The notes below the pieces were generated by a model, which worked only from the letters and a program-made list of their open reading frames with translations, made no database searches and was not told the DNA's origin. Of a DNA stretch of 64,000 bases, positions 51,124 through 60,172 are shown piece by piece. Source of the DNA: Bacillota bacterium (lineage in GTDB: Bacteria; Bacillota; Clostridia; Christensenellales; SZUA-584); assembly GCA_023406895.1 (NCBI GenBank), contig JAEXTV010000004.1, positions 62,001 through 126,000 of the forward strand, in the 5' to 3' direction. Position numbers and translations under genes: made by a program. The stretch's first letter is position 1, and each line of letters opens with the position of its first letter.

Positions 51124-51713
51124 GGCTGTTCCTCCGAGAATATTTTATCTGCAACGGCTTTGAGCATAAACAAAAAAGCATCATCCGCGAGCGGGCCCAC
51201 TTCATTTCGGTGAAGCGTACTCATGAAAAGCATGCGCATGATCGCGGATACCAGTTCAGAGTTTATGTTCATTCCGGCAATTACCTCAGTCATACGTTTT
51301 GTCGATGCATCATCGAGCGCAATATGAGCCGCTATACGCTCCTGCGGTACGCGCCTCAGCAGCACCTCGTATTCGTCATTCATCAGTGAGAACATCCATG
51401 TGTTGGTTGAAAAATGACGGTACATCTCCAATACAACAGCGACGAAGCCTTCTTTCTTATCTTCATACTTTTGCATGTTCGTGATGATGGCTTTGTGGAT
51501 CTTTGCCTGCTCTTCTTCAAGCGCATCAAGAAACAGGAGTTCTTTGCTCTCATAGAAAATGTAAAACGCGCCTTTTGATATACCGGCGGCTTTCGCGAGC
51601 TCTTCAACCGTTGTCTTTTTTATGCCTGTTGATGCGAGAAACTTCATTGCGGCTTCGATGAGTTTACTGCGTACTATTTTCTTTTCGTCTTCGGTAAATG
51701 CTTTAGGAGACAT
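51120..51713 (-). CDS. TetR family regulator of the ABC exporter
   Basis: A 197-residue TetR-type repressor from the ATG at 51713 (MSPKAFTEDEKKIVRSKLIEA), with AGGAG nine bases upstream; the frame extends to 51743 but without a ribosome binding site. The helix-turn-helix is KKTTVEELAKAAGISKGAFY followed by IFYESKE. It is the first gene of its operon and probably represses itself and the exporter. No clear operator palindrome was recognised beside its promoter. Confidence 0.93.
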   Translation of the reverse strand: MSPKAFTEDEKKIVRSKLIEAAMKFLASTGIKKTTVEELAKAAGISKGAFYIFYESKELLFLDALEEEQAKIHKAIITNMQKYEDKKEGFVAVVLEMYRHFSTNTWMFSLMNDEYEVLLRRVPQERIAAHIALDDASTKRMTEVIAGMNINSELVSAIMRMLFMSTLHRNEVGPLADDAFLFMLKAVADKIFSEEQP

Positions 51714-51757
51714 GGCTTTACGCTCCTGTGACTGTTTTTTCATTTTTGGTCATATGT

Positions 51758-51786
51758 ATTTTATAATAAACTGTATTTTTTGTCAA
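51758..51786 (-). promoter_or_regulatory. Promoter of the TetR-ABC exporter operon
   Basis: On the minus strand TTGACA (51786-51781), 17 bases, TAAAAT (51763-51758), or TATAAA with 15-base spacing. The surrounding A/T-rich sequence could hold the TetR operator. Confidence 0.7.
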
Positions 51787-51830
51787 TGGAGTATATTAAA
51801 AACTCAATATGATTAAGTCTAAAGCACATG

Positions 51831-51855
51831 AAAAAAGCCCAAGGCATAGGCCTTG
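51831..51855 (-). terminator. Terminator at the left end of the phage late operon
   Basis: On the minus strand CAAGGC (51855-51850) pairs with GCCTTG (51845-51840); GGC and T6 follow (51836-51831). It lies about 70 bases beyond the end of the giant phage protein and about 45 before the exporter promoter, close to the likely prophage-host boundary. Confidence 0.75.
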
Positions 51856-51924
51856 AGCTTGGTGGCTCCCCAGGTGCGATGCACTCCGTGTTTAAATTTT
51901 TTGCCCAAAGAAAAAGCGACCGCG

Positions 51925-54900
51925 TTATTTTAAAACCTCCAGCGCCGACTTCTGCAATCCCGCAATCGTGGCCTTGAGATCACGCACGATTGCCAGCTTT
52001 TCATCGTTCGATTTATCGCTGTTCTGCGCCTGTCTTATCAGCTTACTCAGTTCTGAAATATCATCAGAATACTTCTGAATTATCTTGTTATCAGCCTTGG
52101 CCTTAGAAGCTTTTGCAGCATCTTCTGATTTCATATCCCATGTGATGTTGTCAACCTTGTCGTAAAATTTGGTTGACAATTTGTTCGATGCGTTCACGTC
52201 CAGCGTAAAGGCCGATACCAACGGAGCCAGCACGCCGCCCGATTCTGCTTTCGGCGAAGTCATGGGCAACACCACATCACCGATAACGCCCGTGTACGCA
52301 TCAAGCAGATAATTGATTTTCTTCGGGCTGAAATTTGTAAGCTCACCAAGCGCTTTGCTGAACGCATCGGTGCTTTCGTCGTACCGCTGACCGGGCGCAT
52401 AGTTTTCAGCCAGGTAATCGCTTTCAATGTCCGAGCCGTACCACGTTTTATTATTTGCAATCGCATTGAACGGCGCGAGTATGTTTGACTCGAACGGACT
52501 TATCGGCGCGATCTGCTCCTTGGCAAGTTCAATGAACCCGGCGAAATCATCTTCGCCGTACTCTCCTGTCACGCGGTTTGTGATACCGCTTATCAGAGAC
52601 AACACTCGGCCTTTTGGAACCTTCGCCCAAACACCGCCCCCCATCTTGAACAGATAATTCTTGTCCTTGTCGCGGTTATTGATGTTTTTGTACTCGTCGT
52701 CGTCAGAGTAAAGCAGATTGTTTATGAGCGACGGCAGTATGCCGAGCGCGACCGCACGAACCACAAGCACCGACCATTCCGCGACGCCTTTATTTTCGGT
52801 AAAGCGGCGAATGAACTTGCTTGCGCCCTGCACGGACGGATTGAAGAACGGCACGAATGTTCTGTTGATCACGCGGCCCCATGACCCGCTGCGCCCGAAA
52901 TTGACCGTCACTTCGGCAGCGTTATACATAGCCTGCGTGATGTTCTCGTATGACGTACCGCCTTTTTTGACCGTCGCCATAAATTCAGCCAAGCGCGGGG
53001 CCTGCTCAATTGCCATATTGACGGTTTCAACCACGCCCAGCGTGTACCGTCTAACCGCCGAGTCCTTTTCGAGTTTCAGCCCTTTGTCGTAATCGAAGAA
53101 ACTGGAACCGAGACCGCCCGCAGCTTGGTACATGCGCCAGTACTCGCCGTTGGTTGCAATCTCTTTGTATGCCTGCGGAAAGTTAGCCATAAAACCGGGC
53201 ATGTCTTTCGTGTTCAGCCCCGCGTCCTGCAAATCGCGCAAAAAGTTCCGCGCCGAGAATATCGGATTGTACCCGGTGACGAGCTTCTTAAATGTCGAGT
53301 TGATGCCCTGTGCGGCTCTCATAATCAAGTTAGCTTCTTCCGACGTGACGGACAAATCCTTAAACGCTTCGTACATGCTTGGAGATACATTGAGCGTTGC
53401 CACCTCTCCACCGCGATAAATCCGCACGGTGTTCTTTGCCGATTCGCTCGTATGCCCTTCTTCCGTATCAATATCGTACCTGTCGCCGTCTACTGCCACG
53501 CTGCCGACAAACTCGCCTGTCTTGTCTTGATTCGCAAGCACTTGTTCGAGCAGCCTGTTCCCGAGCACATTCGCCTTTGCCATTTCAACGACTTGCATCG
53601 TCATACGCGCCATGGATTCGTCAATCGGCATCAAATCAAGATTGCTGCCCTTTGCTTCTTTGAGCGTATTAGCCACAGACAAGGAACCGCCAACCGCCGT
53701 TGCGCCCGACGTTTTTGGCATCATGCGGTATGTCGGAACGTAATGCGGGTACATGGCTCTCATTTCGTCCGCCTGCTCCTGCGTGATGCGCTTGCTGTCA
53801 ACGCGCCATTGCAGGAGATTGTCATTGTATTTGTAAACGTCCTGTGCCATCGTCGCAAACTCTGGATTCTCCTGTTCGAGTTTCGCGGCCGTCTCTATGC
53901 TCATGTCGGCCGACACGGATTCACCGAACACAGGCTTGCCCTGTGCCATGCGGTCGATATTGTGCATGTGATATAGGTACGAAAAGAACCGGTTCGTGTA
54001 TTCATCGCCCTGCGCTCTCGCGTATGCGAAAACGTCGATCAGGCTTTTACCGACCACATTATAATTCATGTCGATCTGCTGACCGCCGATCATGTACTGT
54101 GCCGCGTGTTTAGCTTGCTTCGCGTTATTGTAAAGCGGGTACATCAAGTTATCCCCGAGCTTCTTTGCGATGCTGCCGATTGCCGCGCCAGAGTCAACAA
54201 ACTTACGTTTTGCAAAATCATACGTTGCTTTGATCTGCTCGCCCAGCGTCGGCTTGTTCCGCTCAACGCTCGTCAGCACTTCCGCGATCTTGCCGTCGTC
54301 TGCCTTGGTCTGCGCGGTCTGTGCCAGTTCAGAAATCGAGTTTGCAGAGCCGATAATCGCGTCAACGCTCCCGTTCATCGCTACGGCGCGATCTGGCATA
54401 GTTGCAACATCGTTTTCCGCTTGCGTATCGCGCAAGCCTTGCGTTTGTACTTCCGTGGGCGTAAGCGCCGTAGATTGGATCACAGGGCTTTGTGCGGGTG
54501 TTCCGTCAAACGCGGCAATAAACTGCTGTTGGGCAATATAACCGTCTCGCTTTGATCTCGCATCAGTAAGTTTGTTGTATTGCTTCAAAACATCATTGCG
54601 GTAATCCTCAAGCTCTGCACGAATAGCCGCGTCCATGCGCTGCCCGTCTTTTACGCTTCTGCGGAAAGCGTGTTTTAATTCCGCTTTTGAGAGTTCGATG
54701 AATCTGAACCATTTCGCTTCTGACAGGGTATACTTTTCCTCTGCCTTGCTTATATCTGACCCGATTTCTTCGACTGTCGTATTGGCATCAAATTTCACGT
54801 TCACATACGGATTTGTTTGAGCCAGCGTTTTGATGCTTCTGAGCGTTTCGATCTGCGCGTCTGTGAGCACGGCCTTGTTTTGCTGAATCAGCCGCGAGAC

Positions 54901-57834
54901 AATGCCGCCGCCGTATGCCATTTTCGTGAGTTCTTCGCTTGTGGCGATCTGATCATACAGCGTGGCCGGGGCCATTGAGCGCCCCAGCGTTCCGACTTGA
55001 ACGCGCTGAATCGCTTGGTTTGCCCGAGCGTCGGCAATGTCAACCACGCTCTGCGAAATATCAATGCCGGCTTCTTTCTGAGCACGAATATCAAGCGAGG
55101 ACTGAATCGCGGTTTTCATTTCAGAAAGAGCCGCGCCCGTGTCCGCGTCCATGGCATACGATTCGATAATCTGATTCAGCGTTCCGTTGTCGGCCTGCTG
55201 CCGCATCATCTCAATGCCCGCAGCAAAGTTCGTTTTGAGATCCCCCATTGCGGATTCAAACGCCGCAGCATCGCCGGACTTGTACGCATCAACAACGGCG
55301 TTAAAACTGTTCTCTGCTTTCCGCGCTGTGTTTATCTCGCCCATTCCACCCGGCAGGCCGACCAAAGACATGAGAAGTCCCACGGCGATTGTCGTTTTCG
55401 TTGTCTGCCCAATCTGGTTCCAATCAAGATAATTGGCTTTGTAATCGTCCGACCACATGACATCACGGAAAAACTCGCTCGTAATATCCTGCAAATTTTC
55501 TTCGATTGCTTCGCCCAAGGTATTCTCAAGCAGCGACACAGACACGTTCGCCAGCGTTTTCTTTGCCGCGCCAGCTGTTCCGTTTTTGATAAGCGTCATA
55601 ATCGGCGCTGACCGGCCCGAAAAGAAGCCGGTTCCTTGTTCGATGATTGTTTCGAAATATGCTGCCGGAATTGCTTGCAGCCACTTTTCAGCGTCGGTGC
55701 GTCCTTCAAGCTCGCCCTGCATGAGGTTGTGGCCGAGTGAAGAAACAAGCAGCGATGCAGATTGAGGGCGAACAGAAAAAATTCTTGATGCCAGCGCTTT
55801 CCACCCTGTCAACGCTGTTGCGCTTTCTGCCGCAGCCGTTGTTCCCGCAGAAACTGCGCCACCGACAGCGTTACCAATGGCAATGTTAAGTCCCATTTCT
55901 GTTGATACTTTTGTGACACCATAAATAAAATCTGTTGTTCCGGACGCATTGGCCCCGAGAGATACGTTCTTTCGAGCAAGAATGTCACGGTTCATAGAGC
56001 TTTGCGCGATCTCGCCTACTTTTTTATCGAGCAGTTCTTTATACGTTTTATCAAAGCTGTTGAGCTTTGCGAGTTCCAAAGTGACCGTTCCAATGCTATC
56101 CGAAAATCCGCTTACCCCTTCCTTCATGCCGCTGGCAAGAGAAACGACCCACGACGGCGTATTTTGCAAAACCGCTCTATATGCGCCAATCTCGCCTTTT
56201 TGTTTTTGAATCACCTTATATTCCGCTTGGTCAAGCAAAGACTGAATTCCCGGGTTGTCGCTTTGAGTTTCGCCATTCCATCCGAGCTCGTCGAGCTTGG
56301 CTTTTATGGCCTTAATATCATCGTCCATTGCAAAGCTGTATTTGCTTGTGTCAAATCCGATGCCGATAGCGCTCCCGAGCATGTTTTCGCCAAAAAGCCG
56401 TTCTTCGTAATCTGCGCCCGAAAGCCCGCTGTCTGACGCGCCGCGCTTGAGCGCTTCTTCGTCCAATGCGGCGTTTCTCAAAGCATCAACGGTAAGACTT
56501 TTGATCTGATCTTCTCCGCCCGTTATTCCGAGCTCGTTCACAAAATCAACATTCTGCCGCAGATAAGCGATGTTTTCGGCAGAGTACCCGGACGATATAA
56601 GATCGTTGACGCGAGCGGTGATCTCGTTTTGCTCCGCGATAATATCGTCGTACTCGCCCGATGCTTTAAGCTGCGCGATGATATCTTCCTGCTCCGCTTT
56701 TGTCGTGGCATTATCGATCATCGAATTTACAAGCCCAGACGTGCCCGTTATGCTTGCAATATTCTTGACCATCGAAGCGCTGAGCTCCCGCTCTGCAGCT
56801 TTGTTTTTGCCGTTTATCGTGTCTTCGTCTGCGGTGAAGTCTTCCGCGTTGATCGGCATCGCTTCATCGAACGCGAAAAACGGCGCGTCGCTTTTGTTGT
56901 CCGTCGCTTTCGGTCTTGTGAAATCGTTCGTTGTCACCGCCGCAAGGTCTTGTTCAGCCTGTTGAAGTTGTTTGTACTGCTTTATGGCGGCTATCGTGGC
57001 GGGCGCTTCGTCAGCATACGGGTCTGTTGGCGCTGATGTGAAAAGCTTCGTCAGCCACGGCAGTTTATCGTATTCATATTTCTTGTTGGCATAGTCCTGC
57101 ATCTTTGCCGAGTATTCTTCGTACTCAGCCGCAAACTGCTTGGTGTTGTTGATGTACGATTCGGCAGCAATAGGAATAAGGCCGTCGCGCTGCCGGGCCT
57201 TGTCCTCGTCGGTGCTATCGTATTTGAAAGACTTCGGTGTGCGCCCGAGCAGATAGTTAAGCTCGTCCTCCGGGTCTTCCATGTCGTATGAATAGAGGTT
57301 GTTCAATATCGCGCCGTTGTCGTCATTGGTATAAAACTTCGATGCGGCAAAACCGTTCTGAGACAACCGCTTTATATCGCTGTCAATCGCTTTGGGCGCG
57401 AATCCGTATGCCTGCCGCCATACATCTTCTTCGTCGGCAAGATCATACTGATATGTGCGCTTGAGTGCGCTGTTTTCGTCAATTCCGTTCCACGATTCCA
57501 TAAGCCCGGTATCGGTCACGCTGAGCGCGTTCGATGCGTAATTGAACTGCTTCGCCGTATCGTTCGTATAGGCGTTCCAATAGTTCTTAAACTCCGTTTT
57601 GTTCATCTTGTCGTAGTTTGAGAACATGGTATCAATTACCGTCATGTTGTCTTTGGCAAACTGTCCGCCGAGCGAATCCGACTGATACCGCAGCGTCGCA
57701 TAATCCTTTAATACATTGAACTCAGACACGCTTCGCATCTGAGTTCTCAGTAAAGGTTCGTTTTGTGTGACGAAATCGTATAGCGTTTTAGAGTCCAGCT
57801 TCGAGTAGTCAACTTTCTGAATATCTTTTGCCAT
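51925..57834 (-). CDS. Giant phage protein with LPD38-like region (putative internal virion/ejection protein)
   Basis: A 1,969-residue protein, starting at ATG 57834 (MAKDIQKVDYSKL) with GGAAGG 10 bases upstream; an earlier GTG at 57843 is less well placed. Acidic, Asn/Asp-rich alpha-helical sequence fills the first 600 residues. Hydrophobic stretches lie near 650-680 (IAIGNAVGGAVSAGTTAA) and 815-835 (TIAVGLLMSLVGLPGGMG). From about 1,300 to 1,720 comes a region resembling the 'large polyvalent protein associated domain 38' of podovirus giants (GYNPIFSARNFLRDLQDAGL, VPFFNPSVQGASKF). No lysozyme or transglycosylase motif is seen. By position and size it may help eject DNA through the envelope; that is inference. 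Confidence 0.85.
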   Translation of the reverse strand: MAKDIQKVDYSKLDSKTLYDFVTQNEPLLRTQMRSVSEFNVLKDYATLRYQSDSLGGQFAKDNMTVIDTMFSNYDKMNKTEFKNYWNAYTNDTAKQFNYASNALSVTDTGLMESWNGIDENSALKRTYQYDLADEEDVWRQAYGFAPKAIDSDIKRLSQNGFAASKFYTNDDNGAILNNLYSYDMEDPEDELNYLLGRTPKSFKYDSTDEDKARQRDGLIPIAAESYINNTKQFAAEYEEYSAKMQDYANKKYEYDKLPWLTKLFTSAPTDPYADEAPATIAAIKQYKQLQQAEQDLAAVTTNDFTRPKATDNKSDAPFFAFDEAMPINAEDFTADEDTINGKNKAAERELSASMVKNIASITGTSGLVNSMIDNATTKAEQEDIIAQLKASGEYDDIIAEQNEITARVNDLISSGYSAENIAYLRQNVDFVNELGITGGEDQIKSLTVDALRNAALDEEALKRGASDSGLSGADYEERLFGENMLGSAIGIGFDTSKYSFAMDDDIKAIKAKLDELGWNGETQSDNPGIQSLLDQAEYKVIQKQKGEIGAYRAVLQNTPSWVVSLASGMKEGVSGFSDSIGTVTLELAKLNSFDKTYKELLDKKVGEIAQSSMNRDILARKNVSLGANASGTTDFIYGVTKVSTEMGLNIAIGNAVGGAVSAGTTAAAESATALTGWKALASRIFSVRPQSASLLVSSLGHNLMQGELEGRTDAEKWLQAIPAAYFETIIEQGTGFFSGRSAPIMTLIKNGTAGAAKKTLANVSVSLLENTLGEAIEENLQDITSEFFRDVMWSDDYKANYLDWNQIGQTTKTTIAVGLLMSLVGLPGGMGEINTARKAENSFNAVVDAYKSGDAAAFESAMGDLKTNFAAGIEMMRQQADNGTLNQIIESYAMDADTGAALSEMKTAIQSSLDIRAQKEAGIDISQSVVDIADARANQAIQRVQVGTLGRSMAPATLYDQIATSEELTKMAYGGGIVSRLIQQNKAVLTDAQIETLRSIKTLAQTNPYVNVKFDANTTVEEIGSDISKAEEKYTLSEAKWFRFIELSKAELKHAFRRSVKDGQRMDAAIRAELEDYRNDVLKQYNKLTDARSKRDGYIAQQQFIAAFDGTPAQSPVIQSTALTPTEVQTQGLRDTQAENDVATMPDRAVAMNGSVDAIIGSANSISELAQTAQTKADDGKIAEVLTSVERNKPTLGEQIKATYDFAKRKFVDSGAAIGSIAKKLGDNLMYPLYNNAKQAKHAAQYMIGGQQIDMNYNVVGKSLIDVFAYARAQGDEYTNRFFSYLYHMHNIDRMAQGKPVFGESVSADMSIETAAKLEQENPEFATMAQDVYKYNDNLLQWRVDSKRITQEQADEMRAMYPHYVPTYRMMPKTSGATAVGGSLSVANTLKEAKGSNLDLMPIDESMARMTMQVVEMAKANVLGNRLLEQVLANQDKTGEFVGSVAVDGDRYDIDTEEGHTSESAKNTVRIYRGGEVATLNVSPSMYEAFKDLSVTSEEANLIMRAAQGINSTFKKLVTGYNPIFSARNFLRDLQDAGLNTKDMPGFMANFPQAYKEIATNGEYWRMYQAAGGLGSSFFDYDKGLKLEKDSAVRRYTLGVVETVNMAIEQAPRLAEFMATVKKGGTSYENITQAMYNAAEVTVNFGRSGSWGRVINRTFVPFFNPSVQGASKFIRRFTENKGVAEWSVLVVRAVALGILPSLINNLLYSDDDEYKNINNRDKDKNYLFKMGGGVWAKVPKGRVLSLISGITNRVTGEYGEDDFAGFIELAKEQIAPISPFESNILAPFNAIANNKTWYGSDIESDYLAENYAPGQRYDESTDAFSKALGELTNFSPKKINYLLDAYTGVIGDVVLPMTSPKAESGGVLAPLVSAFTLDVNASNKLSTKFYDKVDNITWDMKSEDAAKASKAKADNKIIQKYSDDISELSKLIRQAQNSDKSNDEKLAIVRDLKATIAGLQKSALEVLK

Positions 57835-57858
57835 ATTGTCCACCTTCCAGCATGACGC

Positions 57859-58743
57859 TTATTTTCCGTATGTCTTTTTATAATAATCTTGTTTCTGTTG
57901 AAATGCAGTCTTTTTCACGGGCTGCCCGCCGCCGCTCTGAGAGCTTGAGTACCCGCGCGCGGAAAGGTTGTCGTTTGAACCGCCGCCGCTGCTGCCAGCC
58001 AATATTTGCGCGAGAACTTCATTCATTGTAAGCCCGCCACCGCCGCCGCTACCGCCGCCGCTTGACTTCCCGGCAAGCGTAGTGTCAAACTGCCGCCGCT
58101 GTTCCGCAAGCTGTTCGTTGAACTGCCTGATCTGCTCGTAATACTGCATCCTATCCTGTATCGCTTTTTGAATGTTCTGCTCTTTTGTGTTAGCAAGCGT
58201 CAATCTCTGAGTGTCAATACTCCCCATGTTCGTTGCGTAGTCCGAAGCCATTTCGTCGTATGTCTCTTGAGCTTTCGCGTTGACATCGGCAAGCCCTTCC
58301 GTGAGCTCATACGTCGCCTGAGACGACCGACCCATTCCGCGCTTGAGCATCGAATCTTCGATATTCTTTTGTGTCGTCTTGAGCGCGTTGTCAACGTATT
58401 TGCTGAAATCTTCTTTTGCACGTCCGTACCGCGTTGTCAGGTTCCCGGCCTGCTGATTCAAAATATCAAGGCTCTGCTGATATCCTGGATTTACGGCGGC
58501 TTCAGCTTCGGCTCGAATCTGCGCGTCTGTCGGAGCTCCCGGCGCTGTATTCGCAGCCGCGGGGTCTGCGGAAGGAGAAGAAGCGGCAGGCGCAGCATCG
58601 GCAGACAGTTTAAGCGTCGCGCCCGCTTTGATGCTGTCCACGTTTTTGATGCCGTTCAGCTGCGCCAGCGCGTCAACCGTCGTATTGTTTGCCTTTGCGA
58701 TCTTGCTGAGCGTGTCGCCTTTTTGTATCGTATAAGTAGCCAT
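57859..58743 (-). CDS. Phage protein with N-terminal LysM domain
   Basis: A 294-residue protein: LysM (MATYTIQKGDTLSKIAKANN, residues 1-47), a Pro/Ala/Ser linker, a helical middle (about 85-215) with RMQYYEQIRQFNEQLAEQRR, and a Gly-rich C-terminal part ending VKKTAFQQKQDYYKK. It lies directly before the giant protein and has the make-up of an internal virion or ejection protein that binds peptidoglycan. No hydrolase domain is present. Confidence 0.85.
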   Translation of the reverse strand: MATYTIQKGDTLSKIAKANNTTVDALAQLNGIKNVDSIKAGATLKLSADAAPAASSPSADPAAANTAPGAPTDAQIRAEAEAAVNPGYQQSLDILNQQAGNLTTRYGRAKEDFSKYVDNALKTTQKNIEDSMLKRGMGRSSQATYELTEGLADVNAKAQETYDEMASDYATNMGSIDTQRLTLANTKEQNIQKAIQDRMQYYEQIRQFNEQLAEQRRQFDTTLAGKSSGGGSGGGGGLTMNEVLAQILAGSSGGGSNDNLSARGYSSSQSGGGQPVKKTAFQQKQDYYKKTYGK

Positions 58744-58773
58744 ATCAATAGCCCCTTTCTAGCTTAATCATCC

Positions 58774-58799
58774 GGGGCAGGCGCTTTCGCGAGTGCCCG
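58774..58799 (-). other. Stable hairpin with GAAA-type loop between holin and LysM genes
   Basis: On the minus strand GGGCA (58798-58794) pairs with TGCCC (58779-58775), enclosing a second short stem CGC-GAAA-GCG. No T run follows, so it is unlikely to be a simple terminator. It may separate expression of the lysis genes from the following virion genes. Confidence 0.5.
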
Positions 58800-58811
58800 C
58801 CGCGCATGATG

Positions 58812-59165
58812 CTAAAAACGTTTTACGCCCTGTTTGTAAAGCTGATTTGCAAATACCGTTACGCCTGTCACAAGCACGCCCTGTATAGCCCCCTGCACCG
58901 TCCAACCAGAAAGCGCCATAGCAACGGGTATGCCAATAATCAAAAGTCCAAACGGTATCAACCAATCGGGTATGCCCGGTATCTTTTTAAGAAGCGTTCC
59001 GATGATGTACAGCACGGGGATAACCACCAAAGACTCCTGAGTGATATACGCCCAAAAGTCAAACGGCAGTTCCGTTCCGGTTCCATCATCAGCCAGTGCC
59101 AAAACAGGCATCAGCAGAACCAATAAGATTGTTGCGACCAGTGCGCAAGCTAACCACTTTTTCAT
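58812..59165 (-). CDS. Phage holin
   Basis: A 117-residue protein from the ATG at 59165 (MKKWLACALVATILL), with GAGGATAAGGA upstream; the frame extends further but without a start signal. It has a hydrophobic, signal-like N terminus ending ALA, then membrane segments near 45-65 (LVVIPVLYIIGTLL) and 70-110. The pattern VVIPVLYIIGTLLKKIP and FANQLYKQGVK resembles Gram-positive phage holins. With the small upstream coiled-coil protein and the endolysin it makes the lysis cassette. Confidence 0.85.
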   Translation of the reverse strand: MKKWLACALVATILLVLLMPVLALADDGTGTELPFDFWAYITQESLVVIPVLYIIGTLLKKIPGIPDWLIPFGLLIIGIPVAMALSGWTVQGAIQGVLVTGVTVFANQLYKQGVKRF

Positions 59166-59179
59166 GTTCCTTATCCTCC

Positions 59180-59374
59180 TCATTGTTTTGTTAATAGCCA
59201 AACGCCAAGGCTCGCGCAGGCCCCGCATACTGCGCCCCATACAGCGCCAAATATGCTTTTTCGGTTGCTTTTTGATTCGCAAGCCTGTTCTTTCAAAGTT
59301 TTTATATCTGATTGAATTTCGCCAAGCTGTCTGCTAACCTCAAGCTGCCATTTATCACGAGCATTGTTGTCCAT
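59180..59374 (-). CDS. Small coiled-coil membrane protein (XhlA-like)
   Basis: A 64-residue protein, MDNNARDKWQLEVSRQLG from the ATG at 59374 (a longer frame reaches 59410 and overlaps the endolysin). An N-terminal amphipathic helix of about 40 residues is followed by one C-terminal membrane helix (AVWGAVCGACASLGVWLL). This fits the haemolysin XhlA type of phage lysis proteins that work with a holin. It overlaps neither neighbour in this reading and has 14 bases to the holin gene. Confidence 0.75.
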   Translation of the reverse strand: MDNNARDKWQLEVSRQLGEIQSDIKTLKEQACESKSNRKSIFGAVWGAVCGACASLGVWLLTKQ

Positions 59375-59394
59375 CGTCCTATCCGTCCTTCGTT

Positions 59395-60147
59395 TTATTT
59401 TCCCTGCCACACGCCGCCGAGCGCTTTCGTGGTTTCAGGCCCGACCTTGCCGTCAACGCCGATGTGAACATCATCTTGAAAGCTCCACACGGCATTGCGT
59501 GTTCCCGATCCGAACCATCCGTCGATCTTGCCGTCATAATACCCAAGCTCTTTCAACCGTTCCTGCAGCGCGATAACCTGCGGGTCACACGTCTTGCGGC
59601 TGGTGTACTTGAGCAGCTTCGAGATAATCAGCGCGGGCTTGTCCACGGTAACGGTATCGTATTCAACGTCTTTGATCTTTCCCCAATGCGTCCACGGACG
59701 CGAGGAAAGCTTCGTGATCACAACGCCGTATTTGTACCCTCTGGCTTCAACCACAAGGCCGCCGCCGATGTAAATACCGATGTGCCCGCTTTTCCATACG
59801 GCAAGGCCCGGTATTTCGGGTATCGTTTTAATGCTGCCGCTTTCGATAAACTGCGCTTTGAATGTGTTGGCTGTCCTGTCGCCGTAGCTCGGCGATATGG
59901 ACCGTATCGCGCCGACGATAAGCCCCGAGCAATCCGCGACGATCTTGCCAAACCACCGCGCACATGCCGTTACAAAATACGAGAACTTTGTACCAGCCCA
60001 CGAGGACGGTTTATTGCGCGTTTTTGCCCATAGCTGCGCTTTTGGCTCGTTATACGGTTCGCCGTTTGCGCCGAGGACATAGCCCCATCCTTCCGCAGCC
60101 GCTTTTTTCACATAAGCCACGATCTGGCTTGCTTTTGCAAAAAACAT
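59395..60147 (-). CDS. Endolysin: NlpC/P60-like domain plus PG-binding domain
   Basis: A 250-residue wall hydrolase starting after a perfect AAGGAGG site. The N-terminal part has the cysteine peptidase pattern: Cys73 in ADCSGLIV, His122 in SGHIGIYIGG, and a polar third residue in the VVEARG segment. The C-terminal part (about 185-247) is a PG_binding_1-type repeat (LQERLKELGYYDGKIDGWFG). It should cut peptide bridges of peptidoglycan at the end of infection. It lies between the fibre-type genes and the holin. Confidence 0.9.
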   Translation of the reverse strand: MFFAKASQIVAYVKKAAAEGWGYVLGANGEPYNEPKAQLWAKTRNKPSSWAGTKFSYFVTACARWFGKIVADCSGLIVGAIRSISPSYGDRTANTFKAQFIESGSIKTIPEIPGLAVWKSGHIGIYIGGGLVVEARGYKYGVVITKLSSRPWTHWGKIKDVEYDTVTVDKPALIISKLLKYTSRKTCDPQVIALQERLKELGYYDGKIDGWFGSGTRNAVWSFQDDVHIGVDGKVGPETTKALGGVWQGK

Positions 60148-60172
60148 GATCTTCCCTCCTTAAATCGTTCGT

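Noticed and set aside
51856..51890. A tRNA remnant as phage attachment site (GGTGGCTCCCCAGGTG stretch)
   Set aside because: No cloverleaf could be folded and no second copy is visible in the window.
53125..53976. A 283-codon plus-strand frame opposite the giant phage protein
   Set aside because: Same His/Arg/Cys-rich artefact composition; no ribosome binding site; the phage late region is otherwise one-directional.
51925..57834. Reading the giant phage protein as a tape-measure protein or contact-dependent toxin
   Set aside because: Sequence has LPD38-like segments, no long heptad-repeat tape-measure character, and no secretion signal or toxin motif; context is a short-tail module.
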